Of a stretch of DNA of 64,000 nucleotides, positions 60,255-64,000 are shown one piece after another. Each line of letters starts with the position of its first letter. Positions within the stretch are counted from its first letter, which is position 1. This DNA comes from CAZBJJ01 sp964492245 (GTDB lineage Bacteria; Spirochaetota; Spirochaetia; Treponematales; Breznakiellaceae), in contig CAZBJJ010000001.1 of assembly GCA_964492245.1 (NCBI GenBank), forward strand, positions 1 to 64,000, in the 5' to 3' direction. A model generated the notes under the pieces. It was given only the letters and a program-made list of their open reading frames with translations. It searched no databases and was not told the DNA's origin. The translations under genes and the position numbers were made by a program.

Positions 60255-62048
60255 TCAATTTAATTTTGCTTCCAATTCGTCCAAAACCTTTTCTCGTTTT
60301 AAGAAGATGGGCCTTGCTTTTTCAAGTACCAGCTTCGCATAATTTGTGGCTCCAGCATGTTGCAGGGCATGTATAAATTCCAATAAATCCTTAAAATTCC
60401 TCGGGTTTTCCCTCAATAGCCCTTTAAACAAAAGGGCTGCTCCTTGGTAGTCGCCACATTTAAAGTAGACCCGGGCAACCAGGCGTCGCAGGCTGGCATT
60501 TTCGCTATTCCAGGCCAGAAGGGTTTTTAGCTCGGGAAGGGCCAGCTCGTAGCGCTGCGAGTTTACTAAGAGCATAGCGAAATCTCTGCGAATAGCGATG
60601 TTTTCTGGCCAAAGTTCCAGGTAGGCCGTACAGACTTCGATTAAGCGTGTCAGCGCACCCTCTTCCTGGTCTTCAATTTGGACTTCCAGTGCCTTAATTT
60701 CTCCCAGCCAGGATTTTTCATCGGCAGTGTTCAAACTTCGTCCCCGTTTAAACCAGGTTTCTGCTAGGTCTACAAGGCCCACCGCCAAATACGAACTAGC
60801 CAAGGCATAGCAGAGCTCAATTTCCGGACCACAGAGCCGCAAAGCGTCCTGCAAAAGGCCAATGGTAATTTTGGTGTCGGCGGCCAATTTCCAAGATAAA
60901 AGGGCCCTAAAGCGCACAAGCTCCTCGTTCAAATTGCTTTGGGCTCCATAAATACTTAGCTGGGTCTCGAGCTCCTTTAAATTTTCGCTGTCCCAGAGTA
61001 TTTGGAAAAAAAGAGCAATTGCAATGCTCTCTTTGTTGGTAAGATGAATAGCGCGACGGACATGTTTTTCTGCCATTTCATACTCTTTAAGCATTCTAAG
61101 GCATTCAGCGAGCATCAAATGAATACTGCCCTGCAGAGATTTGGCCTCTATGCTATCTTTTGGTATGTCGCTGTGGACCCAGGTTTTAAGCCAGGTCCGG
61201 CAGAGGGCTTGGGCCTCGCGATAGCGGCCAGCCTCCATATGTGAGCGAATTAATTGCTGGTCGACCAATTGGCTGGACCAAGAGAGTTCGGGAATATCTA
61301 CCCCTAAAAGGCGTATATTATTTAATTCCCCGCTCACCGAATCGCTATCGCCCAGAAGCGAATACAGCGATGCAATGCACCAACGAATCGTTACATCTTG
61401 CGGAGAAAATTCGGCAGCTTTAATGTATTCGACAAGGGCTGCAAGATATTCCCCCTCGCTGCGAAACAGACGACCGAGCTCCAAGCGGGGCAGGGGGCCA
61501 TCGAGCCCATTGTCGATTACAAAATACAGCATTTGGCGGGCCAGTTCTTTGTCATCGTTTCTGCCCCGCCGTGCCAATCGCAGGCCACGAGTTAAAAGTG
61601 TATTTAAATAGGCACGATATATCCTTGTGTTTTCTGGATCGGCGACTGTGGCTTTTTCTAAATATTTTTGGGCAAGATTCAGGCGTCGTCCCCGCAGGGC
61701 AGCCATGCCCAACATGGCCAAAATCTCTGGATGATCTGGCTCTCGTTTATTGGCTGCTTTTAAATATTTGATGGCCCGCTTATTCATGCCCAAAGCGAGG
61801 TAGGTTCTGCCGGCAAAAAACCAGCCCGCCCATTCCTCGCTTTCGAGTTTCCGGTAGTCGCGGTAGCAAATAAGGGCCTTAGTGTGATCACCTAGGCGAT
61901 GCCAGGCCCTTCCCAAATAAAGAAGGCTGATATTCGGGGCATTGCCCCTTCCAATTGCCTCCTGCAAAAGGCGGACGGCCTGGCGATAATTGCCCGTTGA
62001 ACCGGCAGTAATTGCCTCTTGTAGTAGACCCTCCGCCTCTATGGCCAT
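60255..62048 (-). CDS. TPR-repeat protein (TP0095-like by position)
   Basis: A 597-aa protein made almost entirely of TPRs (GNYRQAVRLLQEAIGRGNAP, GDHTKALICYRDYRKLESEE, GMNKRAIKYLKAANKREPDH, 'RRLNLAQKYLEKATVADPEN'), with at least a dozen units. There is no signal peptide or TM helix, so it should be a cytoplasmic scaffold. Its ATG lies one base after the pta stop, so pta and this gene are one operon; the pair pta-TPR also occurs in T. pallidum (TP0094-TP0095). Role unknown. Confidence 0.8.
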   Translation of the reverse strand: MAIEAEGLLQEAITAGSTGNYRQAVRLLQEAIGRGNAPNISLLYLGRAWHRLGDHTKALICYRDYRKLESEEWAGWFFAGRTYLALGMNKRAIKYLKAANKREPDHPEILAMLGMAALRGRRLNLAQKYLEKATVADPENTRIYRAYLNTLLTRGLRLARRGRNDDKELARQMLYFVIDNGLDGPLPRLELGRLFRSEGEYLAALVEYIKAAEFSPQDVTIRWCIASLYSLLGDSDSVSGELNNIRLLGVDIPELSWSSQLVDQQLIRSHMEAGRYREAQALCRTWLKTWVHSDIPKDSIEAKSLQGSIHLMLAECLRMLKEYEMAEKHVRRAIHLTNKESIAIALFFQILWDSENLKELETQLSIYGAQSNLNEELVRFRALLSWKLAADTKITIGLLQDALRLCGPEIELCYALASSYLAVGLVDLAETWFKRGRSLNTADEKSWLGEIKALEVQIEDQEEGALTRLIEVCTAYLELWPENIAIRRDFAMLLVNSQRYELALPELKTLLAWNSENASLRRLVARVYFKCGDYQGAALLFKGLLRENPRNFKDLLEFIHALQHAGATNYAKLVLEKARPIFLKREKVLDELEAKLN

Positions 62049-62049
62049 A

Positions 62050-63027
62050 TCAATCCTGGGCCAAACTTACCGCAGAGCTAACCACAATGTCCTGGACCGA
62101 ACAGCCCCGCGAAAGGTCGCTAATTGGCTTGGCAAAGCCCTGCAGGAATGGGCCATAGGCTTCGGCCTTGGCCAAGCGCTGCACCAATTTATAGCCAATA
62201 TTGCCCGCCCCTAAATCGGGGAAGACAAGGGTGTTCACCAATCCGCGAACAGGACTTCCCGGGGCTTTTTTGTCGCAGACACTGGTTACCAGGGCGGTAT
62301 CGAGTTGCAGTTCGCCATCAATTAAAAGTTGCGGCTCCCGCTCCTTAACAATGGCCAAGGCTTCGCGCACTTTTACCACATCGGGATGTTCGCCCCCCGA
62401 ACCCTTTGTGGAAAAAGAGAGCAGGGCCACTGCTGGCTCTTGGTCTAAAAAGTCTTTACAGGATTTTGCGGCGGCAATGGCAATTTCTGCCAGCTGGGCG
62501 CTGTCGGGCCGTGGCACTACGGCGCAGTCGGAAAAAATCATGGCAGTATCTTCCATCTGCATAACAAAGCAGGAAGATGCTGTCTTCGAACCGGGGACAG
62601 TGCCTATAATCATAAGGCCGGCACGCAGAACATCGGCTGTTGTAGACTCGGCACCGGCAACGAGGGCATGGGCCTGTCCCCGATGTACCATCATGGCTCC
62701 CCAGCGCAGAGGTTGGAGAATATCAATTTTGGCCTGCTCTAAAGTCATACCACGGTGCTTGCGCAATTCATACAATTCTTGGGCAAAATCCATCAATTGG
62801 GTCGATTGTTCTGGCTCGACAATGTCGATATTCTCTAAATCTAAGCCCTCTTTTTGAGCTGTTTGTAAAATATCAGCCTTAGAGCCAATTAAAAATACCT
62901 TCGAGGCAAGGTTTTCATCTCTAATAATACAGGCCGCTCGCTGGGTGCGCGCCTCGCTGCCCTCGGGGAAAACTAGGGCTCGGGCCTTTGCCTTAGCTTT
63001 TTCCTTCATCTTCTGAATAAAATTCAT
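62050..63027 (-). CDS. pta: Phosphate acetyltransferase
   Basis: A 325-aa Pta, acetyl-CoA + Pi to acetyl phosphate, feeding acetate fermentation with ATP gain. Motifs are ARALVFPEGSEARTQRAA, AHALVAGAESTTADVLRAGL, CAVVPRPDSAQLAEIAI, LSFSTKGSGGEHPDV and the C-terminal VNTLVFPDLGAGNIGYKLVQRLA. It is the short class without the DRTGG/BioD-like regulatory domain. GGGAG precedes the ATG. ackA is not in the window. Confidence 0.95.
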   Translation of the reverse strand: MNFIQKMKEKAKAKARALVFPEGSEARTQRAACIIRDENLASKVFLIGSKADILQTAQKEGLDLENIDIVEPEQSTQLMDFAQELYELRKHRGMTLEQAKIDILQPLRWGAMMVHRGQAHALVAGAESTTADVLRAGLMIIGTVPGSKTASSCFVMQMEDTAMIFSDCAVVPRPDSAQLAEIAIAAAKSCKDFLDQEPAVALLSFSTKGSGGEHPDVVKVREALAIVKEREPQLLIDGELQLDTALVTSVCDKKAPGSPVRGLVNTLVFPDLGAGNIGYKLVQRLAKAEAYGPFLQGFAKPISDLSRGCSVQDIVVSSAVSLAQD

Positions 63028-63089
63028 TTTGTCTCCCTAAATTAATGTTACAGACTTAGGATAGCCGTCTAAGGGCAAATTGACAATAG

Positions 63090-63118
63090 TTTACAAAACT
63101 TCTTTTCATAGCTATCCT
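63090..63118 (+). promoter_or_regulatory. Possible promoter of a leaderless rpe transcript
   Basis: TTTACA (63090-63095), a 17-base spacer and TATCCT (63113-63118); the expected start, 63125, is one base before the ATG. An alternative -35 is TTGACA at 63080, which has no good -10 partner. Confidence 0.3.
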
Positions 63119-63125
63119 TATATAA

Positions 63126-63803
63126 ATGAGTATTGAACAAGGACCTACAACAATAGTTGCCCCCTCTCTTTTATCTGCAAACTTTGCGAATTTGGCTGCG
63201 GGAATAGAGGTAATAGAAGACTCTGGTGCCGACTGGATTCATCTGGATATAATGGACGGACAGTTTGTGCCCAACCTGACCTTTGGCCCCAAGATGGTGG
63301 GCGATTTACGCCCACTCACTGCCTTGCCCTTCGATGTACACCTTATGACCAAGACGCCCGAAAGACTTGCGCCAGATTTTGTAGCTGCTGGGGCTAACTG
63401 GCTCACCTGGCATATCGAGGCCTGTACCCACTCGCACCGCCTTGCCATGCTTGTTCGGGAGCTTGGAGCTCATCCGGGAATTAGCCTTGTGCCATCGAGT
63501 CCGGTGCAGCTTCTTTCGCAGATACTCTGGCATGTCGATTTAGTGCTGGTAATGACGGTGGACCCTGGTTTTGGGGGCCAATCATTTATAAAATCCTGTA
63601 TGCAAAAAATAATTGAATTGGCCGAAATACGCCAAGAAAGGGAGCTTTCATACAAGATAGCTGTTGATGGCGGAGTTTCTTTGGAAAATGCAGTACAATT
63701 GAGGGAGGCTGGGGCTGATATTTTGGTGTCTGGCTCCGCTTTTTTTGAATCAAAACAAAAACAGGCCTACGTTAAGCATTTGCGAAAGGCGCCAGGGCAT
63801 TAA
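63126..63803 (+). CDS. rpe: Ribulose-phosphate 3-epimerase
   Basis: A 225-aa TIM-barrel enzyme of the pentose-phosphate pathway (ribulose-5-P to xylulose-5-P). Motifs are APSLLSANFANL, HLDIMDGQFVPNLTFGP with the metal His/Asp, FDVHLMTKTPE, MTVDPGFGGQSFI and AVDGGVSLENA, LVSGSAFF. Length is normal. There is no ribosome-binding site before the ATG. Divergent from pta. Confidence 0.95.
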   Translation: MSIEQGPTTIVAPSLLSANFANLAAGIEVIEDSGADWIHLDIMDGQFVPNLTFGPKMVGDLRPLTALPFDVHLMTKTPERLAPDFVAAGANWLTWHIEACTHSHRLAMLVRELGAHPGISLVPSSPVQLLSQILWHVDLVLVMTVDPGFGGQSFIKSCMQKIIELAEIRQERELSYKIAVDGGVSLENAVQLREAGADILVSGSAFFESKQKQAYVKHLRKAPGH

Positions 63804-63846
63804 GCTAGAAAAGGAATATGCCGATATTAAATCGGGAGTGTATTTT

Positions 63847-64000
63847 ATGAATAAAAGGGCTTTTACAATTTTAGCAGTCTTCTTGCTCTCTGCGGCCATG
63901 CTTTTTGCACAGTCTGGGCAGAACTTTCGCCAAGAAGGTCTGGATGCCTATTCTAAGGGGCAATGGCAGAATGCCGTTTTATACCTGCGCCGCTCACTCA
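63847..64000 (+). CDS. Exported TPR-like protein, truncated by the window end
   Basis: Only 51 residues are seen: a signal peptide (AFTILAVFLLSAAMLFAQ) and the first half of a TPR-like unit (GLDAYSKGQWQNAVLYLRRS). GGGAG stands about 10 bases before the ATG. It follows rpe by 43 bases and may be co-transcribed. Confidence 0.6.
   Translation, partial: MNKRAFTILAVFLLSAAMLFAQSGQNFRQEGLDAYSKGQWQNAVLYLRRSL

Overview
The window reads as chromosomal DNA of a treponeme (Spirochaetota, Treponema lineage). The clearest marker is the cytoplasmic filament protein CfpA at 11830-13875. It sits beside a PPDK-type enzyme and beside vWA and lipocalin-like exported proteins, a grouping I know from Treponema pallidum TP0746-TP0751. 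Other pairs also look treponemal, from memory and unchecked: folD next to an OmpW-like barrel (TP0732/0733), uvrA next to lptD (TP0514/0515), the pgpH-ybeY-tlyC-TPR run, and pta next to a TPR gene (TP0094/0095). LeuCD, ThrH and GlgC suggest a free-living or gut species with more biosynthesis than the syphilis agent. A 100-N gap and one broken housekeeping gene suggest a draft, possibly metagenome-derived, assembly. I saw no phage, IS element, CRISPR array or rRNA operon; there is one tRNA (Val).

Layout. 1-9.6 kb: an ATP-cone/Mrr nuclease, rdgB-rarA (minus), two exported proteins, and a folD(broken)-folE2-miaB-membrane protein-exported protein operon. 9.6-17.7 kb: the cfpA region with vWA and lipocalin-like exported proteins, a KAT-rich-linker protein, and a PPDK homologue ending in a triple terminator. 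17.7-23.4 kb: a degenerate-receiver/PilZ operon (minus) and mfd. 23.3-23.6 kb: hairpin repeats broken by the N gap. 23.6-31.6 kb: plsC, a class III nucleotide cyclase, tRNA-Val, uvrA and lptD. 31.7-38.0 kb: a phoH-pgpH-ybeY-corC-TPR operon.

38.0-52.0 kb: an exported FN3-like protein (minus), a solitary Cas2-like protein, then a tightly packed run of prfB (programmed frameshift), PEGA protein, ftsY, exported protein, lolC-lolD-lolE, mcsA-mcsB-clpC. 52.0-57.1 kb: glgC (minus) and the mrfA-mrfB nucleotide-damage repair pair. 57.1-64.0 kb: leuC-leuD-thrH, an unknown protein, TPR and pta (minus), rpe, and the start of an exported TPR protein cut by the window end.

Together these genes cover genome maintenance (rdgB, rarA, mfd, uvrA, mrfAB), folate and one-carbon supply (folD, folE2), outer-envelope building (lptD, lolCDE, ftsY, plsC), protein quality control (mcsAB-clpC), c-di-nucleotide/cAMP signalling (PilZ, PgpH, class III cyclase) and branched-chain amino-acid synthesis. 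The most unusual points are an McsB that has lost every catalytic motif, a PPDK with a degraded ATP-binding domain, the orphan Cas2-like protein, a set of candidate leaderless mRNAs, and tail-to-tail overlap at five of seven convergent gene junctions. No intergenic stretch exceeds 300 bases.
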